A DNA stretch of 64,000 bases from Flavobacterium psychrotrophum (GTDB taxonomy: Bacteria > Bacteroidota > Bacteroidia > Flavobacteriales > Flavobacteriaceae). Shown here piece after piece: positions 8,346 through 16,473 of the stretch. The notes below the pieces were generated by a model. It did no database searches and was not told where the DNA came from. It saw only the letters and a program-made list of their open reading frames with translations. Location of the stretch: NCBI RefSeq assembly GCF_003403075.1, contig NZ_CP031557.1, positions 1,054,001 to 1,118,000 on the forward strand, written 5' to 3'. Position 1 is the stretch's first letter; each line of letters opens with the position of its first letter. The position numbers were made by a program, and so were the translations under genes.

Positions 8346-9350
8346 TTATTTTTTGAGTAAAGTAATTACAGTTACCTGACGAGGGACTTTAAACGTAATG
8401 TCGTCGCTGTTTTTGCGTTCCATAGGTTCCATTTGTTCATTGCGTATCACGGCCATATAATTATGAGTAATAAAAATATGCTCACGGCGCATGGTTTGCA
8501 TGATGAGCTGCTCTTTTGGTGATAGTTTTTCTCCTGTTTCTAACTCTTCAAAACCTGCGTCTTTTAACTGGCTGTCAAATACATTCACATTAGCTTCGTC
8601 TAAGATATAGCTTATCCTTTCGCCTTTAATTTTGATACCTATCGCCTTAAATTCATTTAAGTACAAATCACTACTGTCCTGCTGTAAATAGTCATACTTC
8701 CACTCGTGGTTTACAGAGTTAAGGTATGCCGTAATCTCCTTTTGAGTTTTTAATGTGTAAAGGTGTTGCAGGTCTTTAATGGCAATATCGCGCACCTTTG
8801 TACCCGTATATTTTGCATAGTCCTTATCATCAAAAAGCGGCTGTATTATAGATGGATTCTTTTCAGAATAAATAATGGGCAATTGCTGGTCTTTATAAAA
8901 TTTGCCAAAGTCACGCCCGCTGATGTCAAAGTTTACAGTACATTTTTCGTCTTTTTTATTCAGAAATTTCAGGGTAAGGATACTGCCACTCCCTCCCGAT
9001 GAACCATCGCTTATGGTAGCCACCGTATATGTGCCAAATTGTTTTAGTTCATCTTCGCGGCGGCTGTTACCGTTAGCAATAAAATACCAGCAAAACCCTA
9101 TAAAAAAGACAACGCCCGCTACCGCCATCCAGCAACCTGTAGGGTCTTGTTGTGCCTGCTCTTTATATTCGCTGTTGTTTGGTTTTGGTACTATTTTTCC
9201 AACGGCTATAGCAAGCAAAATACTACAAACCAAAGCTCCCAGTATAGAAAAGAAAATGGGCGCGCCCTCATAAGTTACTACCGGTATGCCAAAAGCAAAA
9301 AGCAGGAATATTAATATAGCACCGCCAATAAAAGATAAAGTTTTCATCAT
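8346..9350 (-). CDS. Membrane protein of unknown function
   Basis: A 334-residue protein with three N-terminal hydrophobic segments (about residues 3-22, 30-50 and 74-92) and a hydrophilic remainder of about 240 residues. The first soluble stretch (about 105-170) contains FGTYTVATISDGSSGGSGS and IIYSEKNPSIIQP, a layout reminiscent of DUF3592-like domains, but I would not assign it. The start could be either of two adjacent ATGs (9350 or 9347). It is a single gene. Confidence 0.75.
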   Translation of the reverse strand: MMKTLSFIGGAILIFLLFAFGIPVVTYEGAPIFFSILGALVCSILLAIAVGKIVPKPNNSEYKEQAQQDPTGCWMAVAGVVFFIGFCWYFIANGNSRREDELKQFGTYTVATISDGSSGGSGSILTLKFLNKKDEKCTVNFDISGRDFGKFYKDQQLPIIYSEKNPSIIQPLFDDKDYAKYTGTKVRDIAIKDLQHLYTLKTQKEITAYLNSVNHEWKYDYLQQDSSDLYLNEFKAIGIKIKGERISYILDEANVNVFDSQLKDAGFEELETGEKLSPKEQLIMQTMRREHIFITHNYMAVIRNEQMEPMERKNSDDITFKVPRQVTVITLLKK

Positions 9351-9579
9351 AATTAGTTAAGTTGGTGCACAAATATATTGAAATTTAACAAATAATACCA
9401 TTTGCATATTTAATATACTCTCATTCTTTTCACTTTACTTTTATAAAGATATTATGCCATTTGTTAATATATCTTAGCCTGATTTTTTCTACTATTTTAT
9501 GTCACGCAAAGCTTTGCGTCTTGGCGCCTTGGCGAGAAAAAATATTTGAACGATATTATATTTTCATTTGGTATAAAAA

Positions 9580-9606
9580 AGAGGTTGGCAATTTTTGCCA
9601 ACCTCT
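9580..9606 (-). terminator. Terminator of the ECF sigma / von Willebrand operon
   Basis: A 12-bp perfect stem (AGAGGTTGGCAA, 9580-9591, with 9595-9606) with a 3-base loop is followed on the minus strand by TTTTTT. It lies 25 bases past the stop of the leftward gene. The rest of the gap 9351-9579 holds a GC-rich repeat-like stretch at about 9502-9536 and nothing else I can see. Confidence 0.9.
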
Positions 9607-9631
9607 ATCTAACTTAAACCTGAACTAAAAA

Positions 9632-12600
9632 TTATTCTATACGTCCCGCCAGCCTTATAAACTCAGCGCGATACCCTTCCGGGTCGCTCAGGCGGCCTTC
9701 TTTGGCCAGTTTTTTAATGGCCTCAATATCTTTGTTTGGCACCAGGTTGCTATCGCGCAGCTTAAGCCCGAACCACGCTACAGCAGCGGCAAATTTAAAG
9801 TCGCCCGTAGCATTCATTAACGGCTGTGCCGTATCAGGAATTATCTGAACCATCTCAGTACTGGTATCGCCGTCAGGCTTTTTGTACCTGAATTTTACGG
9901 TAGCCAGTTCGCTACTGTACTTAGTACCTGTGGGTTGTACTGTACTATACTTTAAATCTGTAGCCGTTGTAAAGTCATCTTTAACACCCGGCGGAATTAT
10001 CTCATACAGTGCCGTAACAGTGTGGCCGCTACCCAGTTCGCCGGCATCTATGGCATCATTAGTAAAATCTTCGTTGCGCAGCTTGCGGTTTTCATATCCT
10101 ATAAGGCGGTAGGCCTGCACATGGTTAGGATTAAACTCTATCTGTATCTTTACATCTTTTGCGATGGCATACATCGACCCGCGGAACTCCTTATCTAAAA
10201 ATCGGTCTGCTTCGTCCATATTATCAATATAGGCGTAGTTGCCGTTTCCTTTATCAGAAAGTGTTTCAAGCTTACTGTCTTTATAGTTGCCCATACCATA
10301 GCCAAGGCAGGTAAGGAACACGCCGCTTTTACGTTTCTCTTCGATCAGAGTTTGCATATCCTTGTCAGATGATGCGCCTACGTTAAAGTCGCCATCGGTA
10401 GCGAGAATTACACGATTGTTGCCTCCTTTTATAAAATGTTCCTGTGCGGTTTTATACGCCAGTTCTATACCCGCGCCACCTGCCGTGCTGCCACCAGCGC
10501 TTAGCTTATCAAGTGCTGCAATAATTGCAGGCTTATCGCTGCCACTGGTTGATGGCAGTACCATACCTGCGGCACCGGCATATACCACTATGGCTATACG
10601 GTCTTTGGCACGCATTTGTTTTACCAGTATCTTCATGCTCTCTTTAAGCAGTGGCAATTTATTTTGTGCGTCCATAGAGCCGGATACATCAATAAGGAAT
10701 ACAAAGTTACTGGCGGGAAGTTCTGCCTGAGGTATATCCTTACCCTGAAGGCCTATCTTTAGCAACCTGTGCTGCGGGTTCCACGGGCAATCGCTGTACT
10801 CAGTATTAATCGAGAACGGATTTTTACCGGTAGGCTGCGGGTAGCTGTATTTAAAGAAATTGATCATTTCTTCAACACGCACCGCATCTTTAGGTACCGT
10901 TTCGCCATTGTTTATAAAGCGCCTAATGTTGGTATAACTTGCATTATCTACATCAATAGAAAAAGTAGAAAGTGGGGCAGTAGCAGGGTTTTCAAACTTG
11001 TTTTCTTCAAAGCTTTCATACTCCTCCCGGTCTACTTTTATCTTTTCGGTCATACGGCGTTTTTGCTCTGCTTCAAAAGCGTTCTGACGTTCGCGCTCTT
11101 CGGCTTCATCTGCTCTGCGCTGTTCTTCCTGTGCCTTTTCAAAATCTTTTTGAGAAGCACTTGCTTCTTTAGAAGCTTTGCGTTGTTCACGTCTCATTTT
11201 GCGACGCTCTTTAGCAGATAGCCCCTTACCGTCTTTAGTGTTCATAATAATAACCCCATTAGCTGCGCGGCTTCCGTATATGGCGGTAGCACTGGCATCT
11301 TTTAATACGGTTATCGACTTTATTTCGGATGAGTTGAGACTTCTTGCACTGGCACTGTCCATTGGTACACCATCAATAACATATAGTGGCTCCTGATTAG
11401 GATTGAGAGTATTAATACCTCTTATAGCAATAGCACTATTTGCTCCCGGTTGCCCATTAGCAGGTTTTATTGTTAACCCGGCTGTCCTGCCCTGAAGTGC
11501 CTGTGCTGGATCATTGTTAATTTCTGTTTTATTTTTTTGATATACATTTCCTCTGTAATAGTTGTAATCGTTGGCTTCTTTATCAGAATCCTTTGTAACG
11601 CTGCCTGCAATCTTAAACTCTCCTTGATCAGTTGTGGAATTCCAGACTCTGGCTTTTTTTGTTTTCGTATTAAATGAAATTTCATCGCCTGGGGTTATAT
11701 TCAGTCCCGGAACCTGTCCCTGTAAGCTTTCTATAGAGCTTGCATTTGGCCTGCTTTGAATAGTTTTAGACGTCACGGTGGTAACCGCTGTGGCCGGCGA
11801 AGCATACATAGCTTCTTTAGCGGCTGTATTTTCCTGCTTTTCGCGTTCTTTTCGGTCATGGCGGCTTTCCCTGGAGATAATTTTAGCCGTAACGGATGTA
11901 ACAGCAGAGGTTACATTACGCCTTGTCTGTGTACCATAGCCAACTACCACTACTTCACTAAGTGTATTACTGTCAGAATTTAATGCTACGGTTACATCAG
12001 GTTGATCTGCCAACATAACTTCCTGACGTTTGAAGCCGATATAGTTAAATTCAAGTATGCTGCCCTTCTGTGCTTCTATAGAGTATTTACCATCCATATC
12101 TGTCAGTACAATTGTAGGCGAACCTTTTACCGTTACATTAGCACCCGGAAGCGGAAGCCCGTCATCTGTAGATGTAACAACACCTGTGTACACTACAGTA
12201 GCACCACCTTTAGCATTGCTTTTAATGACACTATCGGTTATGACAAAACTGCCTGGAGTAGGGCTACTCACAACTTTTGTACCCGGTACAAATTTTATTT
12301 TCTTTGCACTGAGATAATATTCTGGATCATCGTTTTTTGAAGTAGTGAACCTTGCATTTTTAAGAAAGTATACAGAATCATTTACCTTTTTTGAATTATT
12401 AGATTTGACTCTGAATGAATTGTTTTCACTCTTAATGTTTGGTTCGTTCGTTACCACCTCCTGTTTTTCAGCAGGTACAACTGCTTCAGGGTTAAAAGTT
12501 TCTTTTACCTTTTGGGTATCTATAACGGTTACATTATTTGCAGGTATTGCTTTAGGCGCTATCGCATTATCAGGCTGTAGCATAAACAGCCCAACAGTTA

Positions 12601-12784
12601 CAAACAGCAACATTACTGCCGCTATGCCGGTATATTTCCACCAAATGGCGGCCTTGCGTTCTTTTTTACGGTCGAGTTTTTCTTCTACGCGGTTCCATAC
12701 CGCCTCCATGCGGTCAAAGCCCTTTTGCTCCTGTGCGCCGGATGCTTCTTTAAACTGGGTATATATTTTATCGTGATTTTCCAT
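9632..12784 (-). CDS. Membrane-anchored fusion: anti-sigma-like N-terminus, CarboxypepD-reg/TonB-plug region, YfbK-type von Willebrand domain
   Basis: A protein of 1050 residues from the preferred start at 12784; a longer start at 12811 is possible. Residues 1-50 are cytoplasmic and charged, followed by one membrane helix (AAVMLLFVTVGLFML). A CarboxypepD-like domain follows (GVVTSTDDGLPLPGANVTVKG, ending LSEVVVVGYGTQ). Next come two plug-like segments (SIESLQGQVPGLNI and ALQGRTAGLTI...IRGINTLNPNQEPLYVIDGVPMD, then ITVLKDASATAIYGSRAANG), with no beta-barrel. After a charged coiled coil comes a YfbK-type von Willebrand domain with the metal site DVSGSMD. The overlap with the sigma-factor gene implies a linked regulatory role. 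Confidence 0.88.
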   Translation of the reverse strand: MENHDKIYTQFKEASGAQEQKGFDRMEAVWNRVEEKLDRKKERKAAIWWKYTGIAAVMLLFVTVGLFMLQPDNAIAPKAIPANNVTVIDTQKVKETFNPEAVVPAEKQEVVTNEPNIKSENNSFRVKSNNSKKVNDSVYFLKNARFTTSKNDDPEYYLSAKKIKFVPGTKVVSSPTPGSFVITDSVIKSNAKGGATVVYTGVVTSTDDGLPLPGANVTVKGSPTIVLTDMDGKYSIEAQKGSILEFNYIGFKRQEVMLADQPDVTVALNSDSNTLSEVVVVGYGTQTRRNVTSAVTSVTAKIISRESRHDRKEREKQENTAAKEAMYASPATAVTTVTSKTIQSRPNASSIESLQGQVPGLNITPGDEISFNTKTKKARVWNSTTDQGEFKIAGSVTKDSDKEANDYNYYRGNVYQKNKTEINNDPAQALQGRTAGLTIKPANGQPGANSAIAIRGINTLNPNQEPLYVIDGVPMDSASARSLNSSEIKSITVLKDASATAIYGSRAANGVIIMNTKDGKGLSAKERRKMRREQRKASKEASASQKDFEKAQEEQRRADEAEERERQNAFEAEQKRRMTEKIKVDREEYESFEENKFENPATAPLSTFSIDVDNASYTNIRRFINNGETVPKDAVRVEEMINFFKYSYPQPTGKNPFSINTEYSDCPWNPQHRLLKIGLQGKDIPQAELPASNFVFLIDVSGSMDAQNKLPLLKESMKILVKQMRAKDRIAIVVYAGAAGMVLPSTSGSDKPAIIAALDKLSAGGSTAGGAGIELAYKTAQEHFIKGGNNRVILATDGDFNVGASSDKDMQTLIEEKRKSGVFLTCLGYGMGNYKDSKLETLSDKGNGNYAYIDNMDEADRFLDKEFRGSMYAIAKDVKIQIEFNPNHVQAYRLIGYENRKLRNEDFTNDAIDAGELGSGHTVTALYEIIPPGVKDDFTTATDLKYSTVQPTGTKYSSELATVKFRYKKPDGDTSTEMVQIIPDTAQPLMNATGDFKFAAAVAWFGLKLRDSNLVPNKDIEAIKKLAKEGRLSDPEGYRAEFIRLAGRIE

Positions 12785-13322
12785 GGCTGTTCTCGTTTTG
12801 GTAATAAACATCGTTTACTAATTCCTTCAGTTTGCTGCGGGAGGCATTTAATTGTGATTTAGAAGTCCCCTCACTAATATGGAGCATTGCGGCTATTTCT
12901 TTATGCGAATAGCCTTCAATGGCAAACAGGTTAAAAACGGTACGGCAACCCTCGGGCAGGTACGTTAGCAGGTGCAGCAGGTCTTCCTCCTCAAGCCCGG
13001 CCGATTGGGCTTGCTGGGGTTCGTCCTTGCGGCCCATGTCTTCTATGTAAATATTAAAATTTACATTGCGCTTTAGCGAAAGCAGGCACAGGTTTACGGC
13101 TATTTTGCGTGCCCATGCCTCAAAGGCTTTTGTTTCTTTAAGTTGGTCCAGCTTGGTAAAGATGGTATAAAAGGCATCGGCCACTACCTCTTCTATCTCT
13201 TCCTCGCTCTTAAGGTACCTCTTGCAGGTGTAATACAGCTTTGGAGCCATAAGGTCATACACCTGCCGCTGCGCGTCGCGGTGCATTTTTCTGCATGCTG
13301 TTATGAGTGTTTCTTCTATCAC
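12768..13322 (-). CDS. ECF-type RNA polymerase sigma factor
   Basis: A 184-residue sigma-70 family regulator with region 2 (about residues 12-80; ADAFYTIFTKLDQLKETKAF, then FEAWARKIAVNLCLLSLKR) and region 4 (about 115-170; LPEGCRTVFNLFAIEGYSHK, then EIAAMLHISEGTSKSQLNAS). These contact the -10 and -35 elements respectively. There is no long extra domain. Its last 17 bases overlap the start of the von Willebrand fusion, the usual order for an ECF factor and its membrane regulator. Confidence 0.95.
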   Translation of the reverse strand: MIEETLITACRKMHRDAQRQVYDLMAPKLYYTCKRYLKSEEEIEEVVADAFYTIFTKLDQLKETKAFEAWARKIAVNLCLLSLKRNVNFNIYIEDMGRKDEPQQAQSAGLEEEDLLHLLTYLPEGCRTVFNLFAIEGYSHKEIAAMLHISEGTSKSQLNASRSKLKELVNDVYYQNENSHGKSR

Positions 13323-13400
13323 AATATGTCTCTTTTATGTATAGAGCAGAAATGTTAGCAAAAGGTTGGGAGAGGGGAGAAAAAAGTTTTCAGTGATCAG

Positions 13401-13524
13401 TATTCAGTTCCCCTCCCCAAGGGAGAGGCAGCAGCTTCACTCTTATGATTTGATGTGAGTGCTAATTCAAACTGTACCCGTTCGTTGGCTCCCCTCTCCT
13501 TCGGAGAGGGGTTGGGGGTGAGGA
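13401..13524. repeat. CCCCTCTCC/GGAGAGGGG intergenic repeat
   Basis: Within the 263-base gap upstream of the sigma-factor gene, a perfect 9-bp hairpin (13491-13499 with 13503-13511, loop TTC) is followed by a G-rich GTTGGGGGTGAGG. A partial relative, CCCCTCCCCAAGGGAGAGG, lies at 13410-13428. The pair brackets about 110 bases of unremarkable sequence, and no gene is seen. Confidence 0.6.
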
Positions 13525-13585
13525 CTATAGGCAGGATTTATTTAATATAATGCTTGTGTCTACACGATAGAGTTGGTGATGAAGA

Positions 13586-14431
13586 CTACTTCTTAAAGCT
13601 AAGCTTATATATATCCGTTTCGGTAGCATCGTCATCGGTGTCTTCGCACAGTAAAAACTCAAGGGTTTTATCGAGGTCTTTGTACAGGGTAATACCTTCA
13701 AATTTATGCGTTTCAGAGATCACTGCAGTTTTTTCGACTTTCATTTTTTCAATATTAAGCCTGCCAATAAGCGTACCCGCGGCTTCTCCGTCATCATACG
13801 TTGAAGACGTTTTTTCGGCAGCGGCTATAAAGTACAGCTTACCGTTTGCCAGTGTAGCATCTGTAAAGCCAGCCTGGATACCGTTTATTTTTGGTAGCTT
13901 AATAGGGTTGTAAATAATCTGGAATGCTGTGTTATTAAGCGTTCCCGTCAGGGTAAAGATGCCGTTCTTTCTTTTGGGGCCATTGCCACGGTTAAAGAGG
14001 TACCAGGTATCACCATCATTTACAGCCGCCTCGATATTAAAATCCTGCGGGTCTGTTTCGCCAAACGATTGCATGGCAAGATACAGGTCGGCGGCATCAA
14101 TGTGCGGATACAGCTCTTTAGTATTGATGTTGATATGCCCGATGAGGTTACGGTTGTCTGCCGATCCTGATCCAAAAAGGTACAGGCTGTCATTTTTTAT
14201 GGCAATAGCTTCATAATCGGGTTTATCGGCTTTTGGTATGTTTTCCAGCGGGCCGGTATAGTCTTTATTTACAAGCGATGTCTTATCGAGTGTTTTGGCA
14301 TCAATGTTATAGTTATATACCATGTGGCTGTTGTCTGAAACCAGGTACAGGCTGCCATTATTATATATAAGGCCTGAAGCCGAACCAATACCTATAATGC
14401 GGAACAGGAGTTCCAGCGTAAACTTTTGCAT
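13586..14431 (-). CDS. Probable beta-propeller protein (DUF6929-like)
   Basis: A 281-residue protein built of repeating four-strand-like units such as SGLIYNNGSLYLVSDNSH, EAIAIKNDSLYLFGSGSADN, and LANGKLYFIAAAEKTSS, as expected for a beta-propeller. The C-terminus has FEGITLYKD...LLCEDTDDD, reminiscent of phytase-like or SdiA-regulated propellers. The first 15 residues are hydrophobic but lack a typical signal peptide. I believe it fits an uncharacterised Bacteroidetes family annotated as DUF6929, but I cannot confirm this. It stands alone between repeat-rich gaps. Confidence 0.75.
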   Translation of the reverse strand: MQKFTLELLFRIIGIGSASGLIYNNGSLYLVSDNSHMVYNYNIDAKTLDKTSLVNKDYTGPLENIPKADKPDYEAIAIKNDSLYLFGSGSADNRNLIGHININTKELYPHIDAADLYLAMQSFGETDPQDFNIEAAVNDGDTWYLFNRGNGPKRKNGIFTLTGTLNNTAFQIIYNPIKLPKINGIQAGFTDATLANGKLYFIAAAEKTSSTYDDGEAAGTLIGRLNIEKMKVEKTAVISETHKFEGITLYKDLDKTLEFLLCEDTDDDATETDIYKLSFKK

Positions 14432-14492
14432 ATCTTATATTTTGAAGCCTTTGCGGGGCTTTGTGTTTGTTACAAAGATAAAGATAACGCAA

Positions 14493-14525
14493 AATAGCCC
14501 GTGACGGTATTGTGCACGGGCTATT
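14493..14525. repeat. Hairpin upstream of beta-propeller gene
   Basis: An 11-bp perfect stem (AATAGCCCGTG with CACGGGCTATT) with an 11-base loop. It lies upstream of the leftward gene and has no T-run, so its role is unknown. Confidence 0.55.
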
Positions 14526-14577
14526 AGTTTATGTAAATTAACGTGAGTTCGAGTTAAGGTGTTGTTTTTCTTTTCAA

Positions 14578-14608
14578 AACCTGCAAGGTTACAAAAACCT
14601 TGCAGGTT
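14578..14608. repeat. AACCTGCAAGGTT inverted repeat
   Basis: A 13-bp perfect inverted repeat (14578-14590 with 14596-14608) separated by 5 bases. It is not next to a gene end and is probably a dispersed intergenic repeat. Confidence 0.6.
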
Positions 14609-14637
14609 AATTTAGGGTTCACACAAGGTCCTGAAAA

Positions 14638-14884
14638 CACAGGTGTTCGGAAGATTTTTAAGAGTTAGTTGACTATCCAAATAACCCTATTCAGCTTCGG
14701 AGAAGCGGCATGTCTATAGAAAATGATTGTAGGGCATGGTCAGGAGTTCCGGAGGAACGGCACATAATTTCATAAAATATGCCGCTCCTCCGGAGCTCTG
14801 CTCACTCTGACGGTACAATTGCTATAAATATGTCGCCCCTCCGGGGCTCTCTAACTGGCAAAATTAGTCTTCCGAACACCTGTG
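14638..14884. repeat. Repeat island: four covarying hairpin units inside 17-bp terminal inverted repeats
   Basis: Bases 14638-14654 (CACAGGTGTTCGGAAGA) are the exact reverse complement of 14868-14884. Between them lie four copies of a unit, stem-GGA-stem followed by GGCAT or a near variant: 14694-14706 and 14746-14758 on the plus strand, 14784-14796 and 14835-14847 on the minus strand. The 5-bp stems are GCTTC/GAAGC, GTTCC/GGAAC, GCTCC/GGAGC and GCCCC/GGGGC, so the sequence changes but pairing is kept. There is no ORF. This explains most of the 637-base gap 14432-15068. Confidence 0.75.
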
Positions 14885-15021
14885 ACTTCAACCTTGTAGG
14901 TATAAATTTAGAAGTTAAATATCTTATGATTCGCTTAAATTGAGCTCATATTAAATTATGTATATCAGCCGGTTTAATTTTTACTTAGTGGGTGCAAAGT
15001 ATCATAAGGCTGCTACATAAA

Positions 15022-15061
15022 GCTTTGTGTACTTAGTGAAAAATCTGGTGAACCTTGTGGT
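15022..15061. repeat. GCTTTGTG...CTTGTGGT intergenic repeat copy
   Basis: A 40-base stretch next to the TolC-type stop reads GCTTTGTG...ACTTAGTGAAAA...CCTTGTGGT. It aligns over its length with the arm at 60869-60908 and in part with 1384-1420. It has no evident inverted partner here. Confidence 0.55.
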
Positions 15062-15068
15062 AAAATTC

Positions 15069-16394
15069 CTAATCTGTAAACGTGTTAAAAGCCAGGAACT
15101 GTAGCTTAAGCGCTGTATATTCTGTAGTTACTTTTGCCTTAAGCAGGTTGTACTCTGCGGTAAGCAACTGGTTTTTAGAAGCGCTAAAAGTAATGGCCTC
15201 TATAATCCCACTCCTGAATTTAGACTGCGTGGTTTCAAATGACTTTTGTGCAAAGGCGCGGGTATCTTCCAGTTTGGTGGCAAGCAGCAGGTTTTGCTCG
15301 TGCTTGGCAGTTTCCTGCTCTATGGTTTGGCGTAGTTTTATTTTTTCCTGTTCGGTTTCTATGTTGCGTTTGTCATACTCCAGGCGGGCAAGCTGTACGT
15401 CGCGGTGGTTGCGCAATCCGTTAAAAACGGGGATGCTAAGCTGTGCACCTATATAATGATTCTTGTTATTATCGAGTTGGGTAAAAAACGGTGCCACATT
15501 AGGCGCCCCCGGCTGGTTTAGCGGTAAATAATAAAATGATGAATAGGTGTAGAACGCCGACAGTACCGGCAGGTTATTGTTCTTTTTCATGGTTACTTCT
15601 TTGCGGGCTACCTCTGCTGCCAGTTGTGCCGACTGTATTTTGGGATAGTTTTTGTACCCATTTTCGAGCAGGGTCGCAAAGTTAGCGCCAGCAAACTGTG
15701 TTGGTAATGTGTGTTGCAGCACTATACCATCGGGTGTGGTATCGGTAACATTCACTAGTTGCAGCAGGGTAAGCTTCTGGTTATATAAAAGCTGGGTTGT
15801 TGTGGTAATGGCGTTATCTTCCTGTGCATAGCTTACCTGCATATCATACAGGTCACTTTTTGGTCTGCTGCCTATTTCTACCTCTTTTTCTATGCGGGCA
15901 AGATTAAACTTTGCATTCTCAAACTGGGTAAGCTGTATCTTGAGCAGGTCCTGGGTGTAGATGATGTTATAAAAATTTTCCAGTATCGATAGCGAATACT
16001 CCGCAGCGGTAGCCTCTTTATCGGCTTTTGCCTTAAGCACCGCAATTTTGTTGCGGCGTGCCACGGTAAACACATTAAAGTTTATAAGATCCATACCCGC
16101 GCTAAGCGAAAAGTTATCGCTTTGTATGTTGCTGCTCACCCTCGTGTTAGTAGCAGGGTCTATGGTAGAGCCTATACTGTAGCTGTGCTGCCCGTTAACG
16201 CTTACCTGTGGCAGGTACTCCATAATGGGACTGCGATGGGTAGTTTCGGCACTCAATATGTCGAGCTGGCGCAACTGGAAGTCGGGCGTGTTTTTCATTC
16301 CCGTTTCCAGGCATTGTTGCAATGTCCAGGCCTGTTGTGCAACTACAGGCTGAAAGAACAACAAAAGGATACTATAAGCAATAAGGCTTTTCAT
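15069..16394 (-). CDS. TolC-family outer membrane efflux protein
   Basis: A 441-residue outer-membrane channel subunit with a signal peptide (about residues 1-19, ending VVAQ). The mature protein has the long alternating helices of the TolC family in two repeats: WTLQQCLETGMKNTPDFQLR at the start of the first, and LENGYKNYPKIQSAQLAAEV near the second, where AAEVARKEVTMKKNNNLPVL leads to IGAQLSIPVFNGLRNHRDVQ. TolC trimers give exporters an exit through the outer membrane. It is the last gene of the leftward export operon, 79 bases after the last permease, with a hairpin in that gap. Confidence 0.95.
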   Translation of the reverse strand: MKSLIAYSILLLFFQPVVAQQAWTLQQCLETGMKNTPDFQLRQLDILSAETTHRSPIMEYLPQVSVNGQHSYSIGSTIDPATNTRVSSNIQSDNFSLSAGMDLINFNVFTVARRNKIAVLKAKADKEATAAEYSLSILENFYNIIYTQDLLKIQLTQFENAKFNLARIEKEVEIGSRPKSDLYDMQVSYAQEDNAITTTTQLLYNQKLTLLQLVNVTDTTPDGIVLQHTLPTQFAGANFATLLENGYKNYPKIQSAQLAAEVARKEVTMKKNNNLPVLSAFYTYSSFYYLPLNQPGAPNVAPFFTQLDNNKNHYIGAQLSIPVFNGLRNHRDVQLARLEYDKRNIETEQEKIKLRQTIEQETAKHEQNLLLATKLEDTRAFAQKSFETTQSKFRSGIIEAITFSASKNQLLTAEYNLLKAKVTTEYTALKLQFLAFNTFTD

Positions 16395-16415
16395 GATGCT
16401 AAGGGGTTAACGGCG

Positions 16416-16442
16416 CTGCGGGAAGTATTATACTGCCCGCAG
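16416..16442 (-). other. Intercistronic hairpin before TolC gene
   Basis: CTGCGGG (16416-16422) pairs with CCCGCAG (16436-16442), and an inner AGTA/TACT extends the stem past one mismatch. No T-run follows, so it could act as an mRNA-stability or processing element setting the TolC dose rather than as a terminator. Confidence 0.5.
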
Positions 16443-16473
16443 GCCATCAGGGTTTATAACTAACTTTAAATTT

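Noticed and set aside
11473..12776. Several frames of 70-143 codons opposite the von Willebrand fusion gene
   Set aside because: They are antisense shadows of one continuous 1050-codon frame.
14432..15068. Possible RNA gene or CRISPR array in the 637-base gap
   Set aside because: Units are not evenly spaced direct repeats and there are no spacers or cas genes; covarying hairpins inside inverted ends fit a repeat element better.
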